64,000 nt of DNA from an uncultured Bacteroidales bacterium (GCA_949291555.1 CASEWE010000010.1:1-64000), one strand, 5' to 3'; counted from the first letter of the stretch, positions 8,412 through 17,535 are shown. Notes: generated by a model from the sequence alone, not told the origin. Numbers and translations are program-made.

Positions 8412-9659
8412 TTACGCGTTCATCGCTTTCATCTCCATCTTGGCGTAGGTGCCGTTGAAGAGCTTTTCCTTGACCGCGTTGAAGGCTTCGAGCGTGTACT
8501 TGACATCGTCCAAAGTATGGATGGCCGTAGGAATCAGGCGCAGGATGATGACGCCCTTGGGTACGACCGGATAGGTTACGATGGAGCAGAAGATGTTGTA
8601 GTATTCGCGGATGTCGTAGGTCAGGTTGGTCGCTTCCGGTACGTTTCCGTTGAGCGTTACCGGCGTTACCGGGGAATTGGTCAGCCCGATGTTGAATCCG
8701 TTTTCCTTCAAGCCGCCCTGCAAGGCGCGGACAATCGTCCAGAGCTTTTCCCGGAACTCGGGGTGGGTCTTCATCAGTTCCAAGCGTTTCTGCGCGCCGA
8801 TCACGATAGGCATCGGCAGGCTCTTGGCGTAGATTTGCGAACGAAGGTTGAAGCGGAGGTAGCGGATGATTTCCTTGGGACCGGCCACGAACCCGCCTAT
8901 CAGCGCGAAGGATTTGGCGAACGTGCCCAGATGGATGTCGATAGCGTCTTCCACGCCTTGCTCCTCGCCGGTTCCCCGGCCGTTGGCCCCCATGGTGCCG
9001 ATTCCGTGGGCATCGTCCACCACCAGGCGGAAATCGTACTTCTTCTTGAGTTCGGCCAAGCCTTTTATATCGCCCATGTCGCCGCTCATGCCGAACACCC
9101 CTTCGGTGATCACCAGGATGCCGCCGCCGGTCTTGGCAACCACGTCTTGGGCATGCTTGAGCTGCTTTTCGGCCGATTCCATGTCATTGTGCTTGTACAT
9201 GAAACGTTTGCCGATATGCAGGCGCATGCCGTCGATCAAGGAAGCGTGGGCTTCGGCATCGTAGACAATGACATCGTTCCGGTCGACAAGGCAGTCTATG
9301 GTGGAGAGTATGCCTTGGTATCCGAAATTGAAGAGGTAGGCGGCTTCTTTCCCTACGAAGTCGGCCAGATCCTGTTCCAGTTTCATGTGCTGGCGGGTCT
9401 GCCCCGACATCATGCGGGCGCCCATCGGGTATCCGAGGCCGTATTCGGCGGCGGCTTCGGCATCGGTTTTCCTTACTTCGGGATGGTTGGCCAAGCCCAG
9501 GTAGTTGTTCAGGCTCCATACCAAGCGTTCTTTCCCGTTGAACATCATGCGGTTGGAAATAGGGCCTTCCAATTTCGGGAACATGTAATAGCCATCGGCT
9601 TCGTCAGCGTACTGGCCGAGCGGCCCGAAATTCTTGAGTAATTTTTCAAAAATATCCAC
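8412..9659 (-). CDS. Alpha-oxoamine synthase family PLP enzyme, likely serine palmitoyltransferase
   Basis: A 415-aa class-II PLP-dependent acyl-CoA transferase (AOS family: serine palmitoyltransferase, KBL, BioF). Visible motifs: WSLNNYLGLANHPEV near the N-terminus, ARMMSGQTRQH, DAEAHASLIDG, the cofactor Asp motif VVDDAHGIGTMG, and the Schiff-base lysine region FAKSFALIGGF. The sequence is closest in my memory to Bacteroidetes enzymes annotated as serine palmitoyltransferase (serine plus palmitoyl-CoA to 3-ketosphinganine, first step of sphingolipid synthesis). Glycine C-acetyltransferase is the main alternative. The open frame runs upstream to 9908, but the conserved N-terminus VDIFEKLLKNFGPLGQ starts at a GTG at 9659, and the promoter at 9730-9761 lies inside the extension, so 9659 is preferred. 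panB diverges from it. Confidence 0.75.
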   Translation of the reverse strand: MDIFEKLLKNFGPLGQYADEADGYYMFPKLEGPISNRMMFNGKERLVWSLNNYLGLANHPEVRKTDAEAAAEYGLGYPMGARMMSGQTRQHMKLEQDLADFVGKEAAYLFNFGYQGILSTIDCLVDRNDVIVYDAEAHASLIDGMRLHIGKRFMYKHNDMESAEKQLKHAQDVVAKTGGGILVITEGVFGMSGDMGDIKGLAELKKKYDFRLVVDDAHGIGTMGANGRGTGEEQGVEDAIDIHLGTFAKSFALIGGFVAGPKEIIRYLRFNLRSQIYAKSLPMPIVIGAQKRLELMKTHPEFREKLWTIVRALQGGLKENGFNIGLTNSPVTPVTLNGNVPEATNLTYDIREYYNIFCSIVTYPVVPKGVIILRLIPTAIHTLDDVKYTLEAFNAVKEKLFNGTYAKMEMKAMNA

Positions 9660-9729
9660 GACAGTATGATTTGATTGATAAACAATTGCAGTTCTTGGGA
9701 ATACTACCCCGCGCCTCTTTCCCGAGGGG

Positions 9730-9761
9730 CAAAAATAAGAAAAATGCCTTGGTGTATCAAA
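9730..9761 (-). promoter_or_regulatory. Bacteroidetes promoter for the serine palmitoyltransferase-like gene
   Basis: On the minus strand TTTG (9761-9758) and TATTTTTG (9737-9730) are 20 bases apart, matching the Bacteroidetes -33/-7 consensus. The 5' leader to the GTG at 9659 would be about 60 bases. The -33 part lies inside the tandem 21-bp repeat. Confidence 0.7.
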
Positions 9762-9790
9762 TAAAACACTTGGCGTATCGAATAAAACAC
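9749..9790. repeat. Tandem 21-bp direct repeat in a divergent promoter region
   Basis: Two adjacent copies: TTGGTGTATCAAATAAAACAC at 9749-9769 and the same with TTGGCGTATCG at 9770-9790; 19 of 21 bases are identical. They cover the -33 boxes of both divergent promoters (serine palmitoyltransferase-like and panB), so they are good candidates for a regulator binding site. Confidence 0.75.
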
Positions 9791-9798
9791 TAAGTTTG
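9770..9798 (+). promoter_or_regulatory. Probable panB promoter
   Basis: TTG (9770-9772) and TAAGTTTG (9791-9798) are 18 bases apart, slightly shorter than the usual 19-21. A start of transcription near 9805 leaves an 18-base leader to the ATG at 9823. This also argues against the upstream in-frame ATG at 9796. Confidence 0.55.
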
Positions 9799-9822
9799 CT
9801 TCCCCATAACCGGAGAGAAGCC

Positions 9823-10644
9823 ATGAGCACAGCAACCCATGTCGCGCAAGGAAAGGTAACGACCCGAACCTTGTTGAAAATGAAGGAAGAAGGCAAGAAA
9901 ATAGCCATGCTGACCGCTTACGATTATTCCATGGCCGCTTTGATAGACCAGGCCGGAATCGATGCGGTGCTGGTAGGGGACTCGGCTGCGAATGTGATGG
10001 CAGGGCATCCGACAACCTTGCCCATTACGCTCGACCAGATGATTTACCACGGGGTTTCGGTGGTGCGGGCGGTGAAGCGGGCCTTGGTGGTCGTCGACAT
10101 GCCTTTCGGCTCCTATCAAGGAGACCCGATAGAGGCTTTGCGATCGGCTGTGCGCATCATGAAAGAGACAGGGGCCGATGCCGTGAAGCTGGAAGGCGGG
10201 GAGGCTGCCGCCGACTCGATACGGAAGATCATCTCGGCGGGAATCCCGGTGATGGGCCATTTGGGCCTGACCCCGCAGTCGATCAACCAATTCGGGACTT
10301 ATTCCGTTCGGGCAACAACTTCGCAAGAAGCTGATAAATTGCTGAAAGATACGCTTTTGCTTGAAGAGTTGGGTTGTTTTTCCATCGTTTTGGAAAAAGT
10401 CCCGGCGAAATTGGCGGAAAAGGCAAGCCGCTCGGCCTCGATCCCCGTTATCGGCATCGGGGCCGGGGGCGGCGTGGACGGGCAAGTGTTAGTCCTCCAC
10501 GACATGTTGGGAATCACGCAAGGTTTTTCTCCGCGGTTCCTGCGCCGTTACCATAATCTGGGGCAGGAAATCGCAGGCGCTGTTTCCCGTTACGTGGAAG
10601 ATGTGAAAGAAGGTTCCTTCCCGAACGAGAAAGAGCAGTATTGA
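9823..10644 (+). CDS. panB: 3-methyl-2-oxobutanoate hydroxymethyltransferase
   Basis: A 273-aa PanB, the usual family length. It transfers a hydroxymethyl group from 5,10-methylene-THF to alpha-ketoisovalerate to make ketopantoate, the first step toward pantothenate and CoA. Motifs: [14 protein letters not shown] near the N-terminus, [12 protein letters not shown], the metal and substrate region [20 protein letters not shown], and the late [14 protein letters not shown] and [20 protein letters not shown]. The ATG at 9823 ([11 protein letters not shown]) is chosen over the one at 9796 because the promoter -7 box ends at 9798. It probably forms an operon with the pseudouridine synthase 59 bases downstream. 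Confidence 0.95.
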   Translation: MSTATHVAQGKVTTRTLLKMKEEGKKIAMLTAYDYSMAALIDQAGIDAVLVGDSAANVMAGHPTTLPITLDQMIYHGVSVVRAVKRALVVVDMPFGSYQGDPIEALRSAVRIMKETGADAVKLEGGEAAADSIRKIISAGIPVMGHLGLTPQSINQFGTYSVRATTSQEADKLLKDTLLLEELGCFSIVLEKVPAKLAEKASRSASIPVIGIGAGGGVDGQVLVLHDMLGITQGFSPRFLRRYHNLGQEIAGAVSRYVEDVKEGSFPNEKEQY

Positions 10645-10703
10645 GGCCGCGGCAACGTCCGGCGACGGGAGGCAGGCTGGGAAAAGCAAGGAGATTTTTG
10701 ATC

Positions 10704-11387
10704 ATGATGATGCGGGAACCGGCACCTATTTTGTACGAAGACAATCATTTGCTGGTGGCAAACAAGCTTCCGGGCCAGATTGTGCAAGGAGACAAGACGG
10801 GGGATATTCCTTTGAGCGAGCTGTTCAAGGCTTTCATCAAGGAGCGGGATGCCAAGCCGGGCAACGTTTTCCTCGGGGTCGTCCACCGGTTGGATCGCCC
10901 GGTGAGCGGGGCTGTGCTTTTTGCCAAGACCGGCAAGGCTTTGGCCCGGCTGAACGCGATGCTCCGGGATCGGGAACTGCGGAAAACCTATTGGGCCGTA
11001 TGCCGCAACGAGCCGGCGGAACCGCAAGGGCATCTGGTGCAGTACCTTCGCAAGAACGAATCTAATAACAAATCCTATGTTTGCCAGAGCGGGCAAGCCG
11101 GAGCCCGGAAAGCGGAACTGTATTATAAAGTAATCGGGCATTCGGAGCGTTACACGTTGATGGAAGTGGAACTGTGTACCGGCCGGCACCATCAGATCCG
11201 GGCCCAGCTTTCGGCCATGGGATGCCCGATACAAGGGGATTTGAAATATGGCGACAAGCGGAGCAACCCGGACGGAAGCATTTCCTTGCATGCCCGTTAT
11301 CTTCAGTTGATCCATCCGGTCAGGAAGACGGAATTGCGGATCGAGGCACCGGTCCCTCAAAGCGGTGTGTGGCCGCATTTCTGTTAG
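10704..11387 (+). CDS. RluA-family RNA pseudouridine synthase
   Basis: A 227-aa pseudouridine synthase. The catalytic motif HRLDRPVSG, with the Asp that attacks uridine C6, is at about residue 57. Later motifs are RKTYWAVC and the C-terminal TGRHHQIRAQLSAMGCPI with GDLKYG. There is no N-terminal S4 domain, so it belongs to the short RluA/RluC/TruC-like group; the exact target uridine cannot be told from sequence alone. The start is the first of three ATGs at 10704, with a clear AAGGAG at 10688-10693, unusual in this window. It follows panB by 59 bases and is likely cotranscribed. Confidence 0.88.
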   Translation: MMMREPAPILYEDNHLLVANKLPGQIVQGDKTGDIPLSELFKAFIKERDAKPGNVFLGVVHRLDRPVSGAVLFAKTGKALARLNAMLRDRELRKTYWAVCRNEPAEPQGHLVQYLRKNESNNKSYVCQSGQAGARKAELYYKVIGHSERYTLMEVELCTGRHHQIRAQLSAMGCPIQGDLKYGDKRSNPDGSISLHARYLQLIHPVRKTELRIEAPVPQSGVWPHFC

Positions 11388-11485
11388 ATTGTATTTTATA
11401 AGTCCGTAAGTTTTAAATGGGCTCGATGCTTCGACTTGCCAAGAGAGGGCTTCGCCAATCGAGCAAGGAACGGTATGCTTGCCAA

Positions 11486-12751
11486 TCAGTCGGCGGCGGG
11501 TCTATGGCTGGTGATGCCGGCGGAATCCTGTTGGCAGGCGGATAAATATATCTGGTGGAATTGATTCCCGATATAGGAAAAGCGGAAAATTTCCGCGCTT
11601 TGGCGGATGTGTTCGGCCGGGTAGTCCGTGTAATGGTCCAGCATCGCATTCATGGCTTTCCATACGGCATGTTCGTCGCCGGGTTTTACCAATATTCCAT
11701 TGGCCTCGTTGACGATTTCCGGAATTCCTCCGGTTCGGCTGGCCACGACCGGTTTGCCGCAGGCCAAGGCTTCGCTGATGACCACGGAGGCGGTTTCGTA
11801 ATTGGAAAAGAGGACAAGAAAACAGCTTTGATCCAGCAGTTGCTTTACTTCTTGCGGGGAAATTTCCCCAGGAAACAGGATTTGCCCGGTTTTGAAATGC
11901 AGCATTTCGGCATAAGCCTGGGTTTCGTCCCAATCCCGTCCGTAACCCGCGAAAATCATCCGGAAATCATTCCTTACTAAAGACAAGGTCTTCAAGGCTC
12001 TGAGCAAGCCCTTGTTGTTCTTGGCCGGTTCATCGAAGCAGCAGATATGCACCATGGTCTTGATGCCGGCTTTAGCTGCAGGCCAAGGGGAGTCCTGCAC
12101 GGGATTTGAATCCGAGAGGCTTCCGATTTTGTCTGCCGTGGCGCTTTTCCCCAAAAGCGAGGGCTCTTGCGTAGGGCTTGGTTCTTCAAAGAAAAAATCA
12201 TCCACTACATTGCGAACCACCGTATAACGGCCTTTGATGCCGCATTCCTGCATGGCGGAGGCCAAACTTTCCGAGACAGGCATGATGCGTCGGGCTTTCT
12301 TGGCGAGCCAGCAGGTCAGTTTGCGGTGCAGGAAATTGTGGAAATCATGGCGGTAGTAGCGGGACCAGTGTTCGGTGATGACATAGGGAATCTTGTATTT
12401 CGCGTGCAGCAGCCATGCCATCAAAGCATGCCGGGTCATGATGTTGCAATGGATCAGATCCGGTTTGCCGAACTCTTGGAACACCATCCGAAGCCCCCTT
12501 TTATATGCCGCAAAGAAGTTTCTGAACCGCTTTGGGGCATGAGCGGCTTTGGGATAATAGATATAGTGTTCCACGACATTCCCGCTACGCTGCTGCTGGT
12601 GCGTCCAGTCTTTCCTTCCTGTTTCGGCCTTGACAAAGAGGACGCAGACTTGGTCGTAAAGTGCTGCTGCCTGGGCATGTTTGCGCACGAAAAGACCTTC
12701 CATCTCATCGAGTCGGTTCGGGTACCAGGCGGCAAGGAACAGGATTTTCAT
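11486..12751 (-). CDS. Glycosyltransferase family 4 (GT-B fold)
   Basis: A 421-aa GT-B glycosyltransferase. The N-terminal half has KILFLAAWYPNRLDEMEG and EGLFVRKHAQA, typical of GT4 acceptors, and YVITEHWSRYYRHDF. The C-terminal half has the nucleotide-sugar part with SNYETASVVISEALACGKP and VVASRTGGIPEIV, carrying the EX7E-type glutamates. A Ser/Pro-rich linker of about 40 residues (SPTQEPSLLGKS onward) separates the domains. It likely builds a surface glycan or lipopolysaccharide part, but donor and acceptor are unknown. No polysaccharide cluster surrounds it. Its start lies 109 bases downstream of the cstA stop. Confidence 0.85.
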   Translation of the reverse strand: MKILFLAAWYPNRLDEMEGLFVRKHAQAAALYDQVCVLFVKAETGRKDWTHQQQRSGNVVEHYIYYPKAAHAPKRFRNFFAAYKRGLRMVFQEFGKPDLIHCNIMTRHALMAWLLHAKYKIPYVITEHWSRYYRHDFHNFLHRKLTCWLAKKARRIMPVSESLASAMQECGIKGRYTVVRNVVDDFFFEEPSPTQEPSLLGKSATADKIGSLSDSNPVQDSPWPAAKAGIKTMVHICCFDEPAKNNKGLLRALKTLSLVRNDFRMIFAGYGRDWDETQAYAEMLHFKTGQILFPGEISPQEVKQLLDQSCFLVLFSNYETASVVISEALACGKPVVASRTGGIPEIVNEANGILVKPGDEHAVWKAMNAMLDHYTDYPAEHIRQSAEIFRFSYIGNQFHQIYLSACQQDSAGITSHRPAAD

Positions 12752-12860
12752 GGCTATGTATCAAAGTTTTTTTAGGGGGCTTTCTCTCGATCCGGACATG
12801 GGCAGCTCAGCGAGCCTTGCAGGGGCTGCGGGCTTGTGTGCAGACGATGCCGGTCCGGGG

Positions 12861-14396
12861 CTATTCCTCGACGGTGGAAATGCTGCCGTTCCGGATCCCT
12901 TTGGCGGTCTTGTTGGCCCAGGCAATGAATACCGCGCAGATGGCCAGCGTGCAGGCAAGGCCTAATATATAGGCCAAGGTGCCGAGGTAGAACGCATTGC
13001 CGGCGAACAGCCCGCCTAAGCATTCGGGGGCGCGGAACAGGTAGGTGAAGACCACCGAGGTCATGAAAACGGCCGGGACCAAGGACATGATGTACACAAG
13101 GCCTTTCCGGTAGCGGAAAAGGTAAACGGTGATGACCCAGAGCGTGCACATGGCCATGAGCTGGTTCATGAACGCGAAATACCGCCAGAGGATGCCGAAC
13201 TGGGCGGAGAGGACGGTAAGCAGCAGGAGGGAAACGGCAAAGAGGGGAATGGCCAGATAAAGCCGGTGGCGGAGTTTCTCTTGCTTGAAATGCAGCATCT
13301 CGGCCAGCATCAAGCGGGCCGAGCGCATGGCCGTGTCGCCCGAGGTGATGGGGCAGGCCACGACCCCGATAATGGCCAGGACGGCGCCGAAACCTCCTAA
13401 CCACAACCGGGACAATCCGTTGACCACGGTGGGGCCGCCTTTGGCTTCCACATCGGCGTAGGTGAGCCCGATTTGTTCCATGATGCCGGTGTTATGGAAA
13501 ACGTAGGTGGCGGCAGCCGCCCAGATCAAGCCGACCACGCCTTCGGTAATCATCGATCCGTAGAAAATGGGCCGGCCTTGTCTTTCGTTCGACATGCAGC
13601 GGGCCATCAGCGGGGACTGCGTGGCATGGAAGCCGGAGACCGCGCCGCAGGCTATCGAGATGAACATCATCGGGAAAATCGGCTTGGCGGCCGTTCCGGT
13701 GTTTGCGGGCGTGTTCAAGTTGGCCATGGATTCCCATAGCTCGGGCATGGAGCCGGGGGCCGCGAAACAGGCTTGGTAAACGAGGCAGGCCATGATGCCG
13801 AAGGCCATGAAAAGCAGGCAGACGCCGAAAACGGGATAAATGCGCCCGATCAGCTTGTCGATGGGCAGCAGGGTCGCCAACAGGAAGTAAACGAAAATGA
13901 CCACGCTCCAGAAAGCGGTATCCAGCGCTTCCGGGGTTAGCGCGGCGAGAAGCCCGGCCGAACCGGTCACGAAGACCGAGCCGCACATGACCATGAGCAG
14001 GATGCCGAGCACCCGGCTGAACTGCTTCATGCCGTTGCCCAGGTATTTGCCGGTAAGCTCGGGCACGTTCTGGCCATCGTTGCGCAAAGACAGCATCCCG
14101 GCCATATAGTCGTGGACGGCCCCGCCGAAGATGCAGCCGATGACGATCCAGATGAAGCAGCTGCTGCCGTACATGGCCCCGAGGATGGTGCCGAAAATGG
14201 GGCCGAGGCCGGCAATGTCGAGGAACTGGATCATGAACATCTTCCAGGCGGGCATCGGTACGTAATCCACTCCGTCGGGGTGGGCTATGGCCGGGGTCGT
14301 GCGGGACGGGTCGGGCCGGAAAACCCTTTCCGCGAATTTGCCATAAACGAAGTACCCGGCAATCAGCAAGGCCAAGGCAAGGAAAAAGCTTATCAT
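12861..14396 (-). CDS. cstA: Carbon starvation protein A, peptide/pyruvate transporter family
   Basis: A 511-aa polytopic membrane protein of the CstA family (peptide or pyruvate uptake). Family motifs: the N-terminal FLALALLIAGYFVYGKFAERVF, MPAWKMFMIQFLDIAGLGPIFG, CIFGGAVHDYMAG, and CGAVSGFHATQSPLMARC in the middle. Many hydrophobic helices are seen. The frame stays open far upstream to 16010, but that part runs opposite the transketolase and vWA genes and has no family resemblance, so the ATG at 14396 is used; the ATG at 14429 (11 residues longer) is possible. Known CstA proteins are induced by carbon limitation. The gene diverges from the transketolase genes. Confidence 0.92.
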   Translation of the reverse strand: MISFFLALALLIAGYFVYGKFAERVFRPDPSRTTPAIAHPDGVDYVPMPAWKMFMIQFLDIAGLGPIFGTILGAMYGSSCFIWIVIGCIFGGAVHDYMAGMLSLRNDGQNVPELTGKYLGNGMKQFSRVLGILLMVMCGSVFVTGSAGLLAALTPEALDTAFWSVVIFVYFLLATLLPIDKLIGRIYPVFGVCLLFMAFGIMACLVYQACFAAPGSMPELWESMANLNTPANTGTAAKPIFPMMFISIACGAVSGFHATQSPLMARCMSNERQGRPIFYGSMITEGVVGLIWAAAATYVFHNTGIMEQIGLTYADVEAKGGPTVVNGLSRLWLGGFGAVLAIIGVVACPITSGDTAMRSARLMLAEMLHFKQEKLRHRLYLAIPLFAVSLLLLTVLSAQFGILWRYFAFMNQLMAMCTLWVITVYLFRYRKGLVYIMSLVPAVFMTSVVFTYLFRAPECLGGLFAGNAFYLGTLAYILGLACTLAICAVFIAWANKTAKGIRNGSISTVEE

Positions 14397-14768
14397 CGGC
14401 AACAGGTTCCCGGGGAAACGGCAAGCCATGAGGGCGATGCCGGCCGGGAAACGGGCAAAAGTACAAAAAAGCAGACAGGGGACCCGCGTGCGGAAGCGGC
14501 TTGGTTTTCCGTTCCGCAAAGGGCGGTTTCCCGTGCGGTTTCCCGTTAGGATTTCTTGTGTTTTTAATACTTTTGCATGTCCGTGCGGATAGGGGCGCCT
14601 GTGTCCGGGAGCCAGGACGGGAATCCTTCCGGCCAAGGACGAGGGGGGCAGAGCGAGGCAGGCCGTTCCCGGGCGTCGAGGATTCCCGGGCATCGGGAAT
14701 TGCCGGAAGCGCGGATGCCGGTTCCGCGGAACCGCGGGATCCGATCGCGTAAAAGCCAATTGAACAAT
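14397..14768. promoter_or_regulatory. Divergent cstA/transketolase intergenic region
   Basis: A 372-bp gene-free stretch. A -7 box TACTTTTG lies at 14568-14575 on the plus strand, about 195 bases before the transketolase start; its -33 partner is weak. No clear box is seen for cstA. The rest is GC-rich and featureless. Confidence 0.45.
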
Positions 14769-15632
14769 ATGATTGCAAAAGCCATGATGCAGATTGAACA
14801 ACTCCAGCAGATGTCCACGCAAGTGCGGCGGGACGTGATAAGGATGATACACGCGGCCCGTTCGGGCCATACGGGCGGGAGCCTCGGCTGCGCCGATTTC
14901 ATGTGTGTGTTGTATTTCAATGTTTTGGAACACGATCCGGCCTCGTTCCGGCAAGACGGGAAAGGGCAGGATGTCTTTTTCCTTTCCAACGGTCATGTGG
15001 CGCCTGTCTGGTACAGCGTACTGGCGCGGACCGGGTATCTTCCTTTGAACGAGCTGGGCACGTTGCGCCAGTTGGGCAGCCGCTTGCAGGGGCACCCCAG
15101 CATTTCCCGCCGCCTCCCGGGCGTCCGCATGGCCTCCGGTTCTTTGGGACAGGGGCTTTCCAACGCGATCGGCATGGCCTTGGCCAAGAAGATGGACGGG
15201 GACAGCCATCTGGTCTATACCTTGCACGGGGACGGGGAGTTGGAAGAGGGGCAGATCTGGGAAGCGGCCATGTTTGCCGGAGCCAAGCACGTGGATAACT
15301 TGATCAGCGTGGTGGACTGCAATGGAATACAGATCGACGGCTTCACCAAGGACGTGATGGACTTGGGCGATTTGCGCGCCAAATTCGAGGCTTTCGGGTG
15401 GCAGGTGCTGGAAATGAAGGGCAACGATGTGGAGGACGTGGAGAAAACCCTGCTCCGGGCCAAATCGATGACCGGGAACGGGAAGCCTGTCATGGTTCTC
15501 ATGCGGACGGAAATGGGGCATGGGGTGGATTTCATGCGCAATCTGGCCAAATGGCACGGTACGGCGCCCGATGACGCGCAAGCCGAGGCGGCTTTGGCGC
15601 AGTTGCCGGCGACCCCTTACGGGGATTATTGA
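14769..15632 (+). CDS. Transketolase, N-terminal (thiamine-diphosphate) subunit
   Basis: A 287-aa protein equal to the N-terminal half of transketolase, as in split transketolases of Bacteroidetes and Archaea. It holds the pyrophosphate-binding half: ARSGHTGGSLGCADF, the ThDP motif GDGELEEGQIWEAAM closing with VVDCN, and GMALAKKMDG. It transfers two-carbon units between pentose phosphates and other sugars together with the C-terminal subunit. That subunit is encoded at 17536, but a vWA gene lies between them. The ATG at 14769 (MIAKAMMQIEQL) is chosen; ATGs at 14784 and 14787 are alternatives. Confidence 0.93.
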   Translation: MIAKAMMQIEQLQQMSTQVRRDVIRMIHAARSGHTGGSLGCADFMCVLYFNVLEHDPASFRQDGKGQDVFFLSNGHVAPVWYSVLARTGYLPLNELGTLRQLGSRLQGHPSISRRLPGVRMASGSLGQGLSNAIGMALAKKMDGDSHLVYTLHGDGELEEGQIWEAAMFAGAKHVDNLISVVDCNGIQIDGFTKDVMDLGDLRAKFEAFGWQVLEMKGNDVEDVEKTLLRAKSMTGNGKPVMVLMRTEMGHGVDFMRNLAKWHGTAPDDAQAEAALAQLPATPYGDY

Positions 15633-15885
15633 AAAAACAGTCCGGCTCGCCGCCGGGCGCATCGCGGCCGGCGGCATGCGGCAGTTCCGATAGCCTTGGT
15701 GCCCGCCTTCATCCGGGAATCGTTCCGGTTCCGGTCGCGGGGGGGGAAGGCACCGGAAGCGGGTCTGCGGCTCGTTTCCCAAGAGGCGGGCCGGATAGGG
15801 CGTCTTCCCGGCTTCGGAGAGGAAGGGGAATGCGGACGCGCTTGTGCGGAAGCGGAAGGAAAAAGCAGGAAATACCAGGGAATAC

Positions 15886-17289
15886 ATGGAGAAAGGCAAG
15901 TTGAAAAACGTCTTTGCGGCCGTTCTGCTGGCCGGGAGCTTGTTGTCCTTGTCCTTGCCGGCCGTCCGGGCGCAGGTCCGGGCGCAAGGCGCCTCCCCTT
16001 TGAACCGCATCCTGATTATTTACGATGCTTCCAATTCCATGAACGCGCGCTGGCAAAGCGCTTCGAAGATGGCGCTTTCGAAAAAGCTTATCGCCGGCAT
16101 CATCGATTCCTTGGATGCCGTTCCCAACGTGCAGCTCGCTTTGCGGGCTTACGGGCATCAAAGCCCTTATCCGCCTTTGGATTGCGGGGACAGCCGGTTG
16201 GAAGTGCCGTTCGCGCCGGGCAACGGGAAAAAGATAAACCATGTGATCCGGACTTTGGTGCCGAAAGGGGCCACGCCCATTGCCTACTCGCTCCGGGAAG
16301 CGGCCAAGGACTTCCCCCCTTGCGAGGATTGCCGGAACTTGATCATCCTCATTACCGACGGGATAGAGGAATGCGGAGGCGATCCTTGCCAGGCATCGTT
16401 CTATTTGCAGCAGCAAGGCATCGCGCTCAAACCTTTCATTATCGGGATCGGGGATGATTTCTCCCATGATTTCCAGTGCGTGGGGGAATATTTCGATGCT
16501 TCGGACGAGGCGGACTTCATACGGGCTTTCGAAATCGTCATATCCCAGGCGCTCAATTCGACCACGGCCCAGGTGAACCTCCTGGATGCGGACGGATTGC
16601 CCACCGTGAGCAACGTGAACATGACGTTTTACGACCATGTTTCGGGAAAAGTGCTGTACAATTACGTCCATACGCTGGACTATCACGGCCGGCCCGACAC
16701 CTTGACCCTGGATCCTTTGCATGTTTACGATCTGGAAGTGCATACCTTGCCTCCGTTGCGCCTGGATTCGATCGTGGTGCGGACGGGCCGGCACAACATG
16801 GTGGCCTTGGATGCCGCGCAAGGCAACCTGGTCGTGAGCATGAAGGGTTCCCGGGCCGCTGTCACGGGAAACACCCCTTGCGTGGTTCGCCGGAGGGGAA
16901 GCACGGAGATTGTCAATGTCCAGTATGTGAACGACAATGCCCGCTACATAACCGGCAAATACGATGTGGATATCCTTACCCTGCCGCCGGTAAGGCTGAA
17001 AGACGTGGAAATTTCGCCCGAGAAGACGACCACGGTCGAATTGCCCATGCTGGGCATCCTCACTTTCAGCCGGAGCGTGGAAGGCTACGGCACTTTGTAC
17101 AGCTTGCGGGAAGACGGGAGCCAGGAACGGGTCTATTCGTTCGACCCGGCGCGCAAGGTGGAGACCTTGTACCTGCGGCCGGGAACGTACCGCGTGGTGA
17201 ACCGCTCCAAATACAACCTCCGGGCATCGGCGACTCGGGAAAAGACGTTCGTGCTGAACCCGGGCGCATCGGTAAGCGTGACCCTTTAG
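15886..17289 (+). CDS. Secreted von Willebrand factor A domain protein
   Basis: A 467-aa protein. The start at 15886 gives a signal peptide (MEKGKLKNVFAAVLLAGSLL, cleavage near AVRAQ). The vWA domain (about residues 40-240) has a complete metal-ion site: DASNS, the Thr in GATPIAYSL, and the Asp in ITDGIEECGGD. Cysteine pairs (CEDC, ECGGDPC) suggest disulfides. The rest (about 240-467) is repeated beta-rich sequence of unknown family, with ligand-binding or carrier-like strands. Function is unknown; a periplasmic or surface role in binding is inferred. Oddly, it sits between the two transketolase subunit genes, 253 bases from the first and 246 bases from the second. Confidence 0.85.
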   Translation: MEKGKLKNVFAAVLLAGSLLSLSLPAVRAQVRAQGASPLNRILIIYDASNSMNARWQSASKMALSKKLIAGIIDSLDAVPNVQLALRAYGHQSPYPPLDCGDSRLEVPFAPGNGKKINHVIRTLVPKGATPIAYSLREAAKDFPPCEDCRNLIILITDGIEECGGDPCQASFYLQQQGIALKPFIIGIGDDFSHDFQCVGEYFDASDEADFIRAFEIVISQALNSTTAQVNLLDADGLPTVSNVNMTFYDHVSGKVLYNYVHTLDYHGRPDTLTLDPLHVYDLEVHTLPPLRLDSIVVRTGRHNMVALDAAQGNLVVSMKGSRAAVTGNTPCVVRRRGSTEIVNVQYVNDNARYITGKYDVDILTLPPVRLKDVEISPEKTTTVELPMLGILTFSRSVEGYGTLYSLREDGSQERVYSFDPARKVETLYLRPGTYRVVNRSKYNLRASATREKTFVLNPGASVSVTL

Positions 17290-17474
17290 CGGCCGCTACC
17301 GGGCTTGCGGATCCGGCAGGCTGCCCGTTCCGGCGGAGTTTCAGGCTGCCCGGACAAGGATAGCCGCTTCAGCACAGGAAAGGGGCGCCGCTGGCCGCGG
17401 GGGAAGCAAGCCGGAACTGGCGGAAAAAGGCCGGCGGACGGACTGAATGTGGTCTCCGCCATCGATGCGGCGGG

Positions 17475-17506
17475 CCTGCACGGGCCTCCGTCCTGCACGG
17501 GCCTCC
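17475..17506 (+). repeat. Short direct repeat, two copies of 15 bp
   Basis: CCTGCACGGGCCTCC occurs at 17475-17489 and again at 17492-17506 in the 246-bp gap before the transketolase C-half. The gap holds no other gene that I can see. Confidence 0.7.
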
Positions 17507-17535
17507 AGAAAGAAGACATAAAACAAACCAAAGAG

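Noticed and set aside
8400..9641. A 413-aa plus-strand frame opposite the serine palmitoyltransferase-like gene
   Set aside because: Antisense shadow: the minus-strand protein has all PLP-enzyme motifs.
14397..16010. Long N-terminal extension of cstA
   Set aside because: The frame is open because of GC-richness, but the extension lies opposite transketolase and vWA genes and has no CstA similarity. The family N-terminus starts at 14396.
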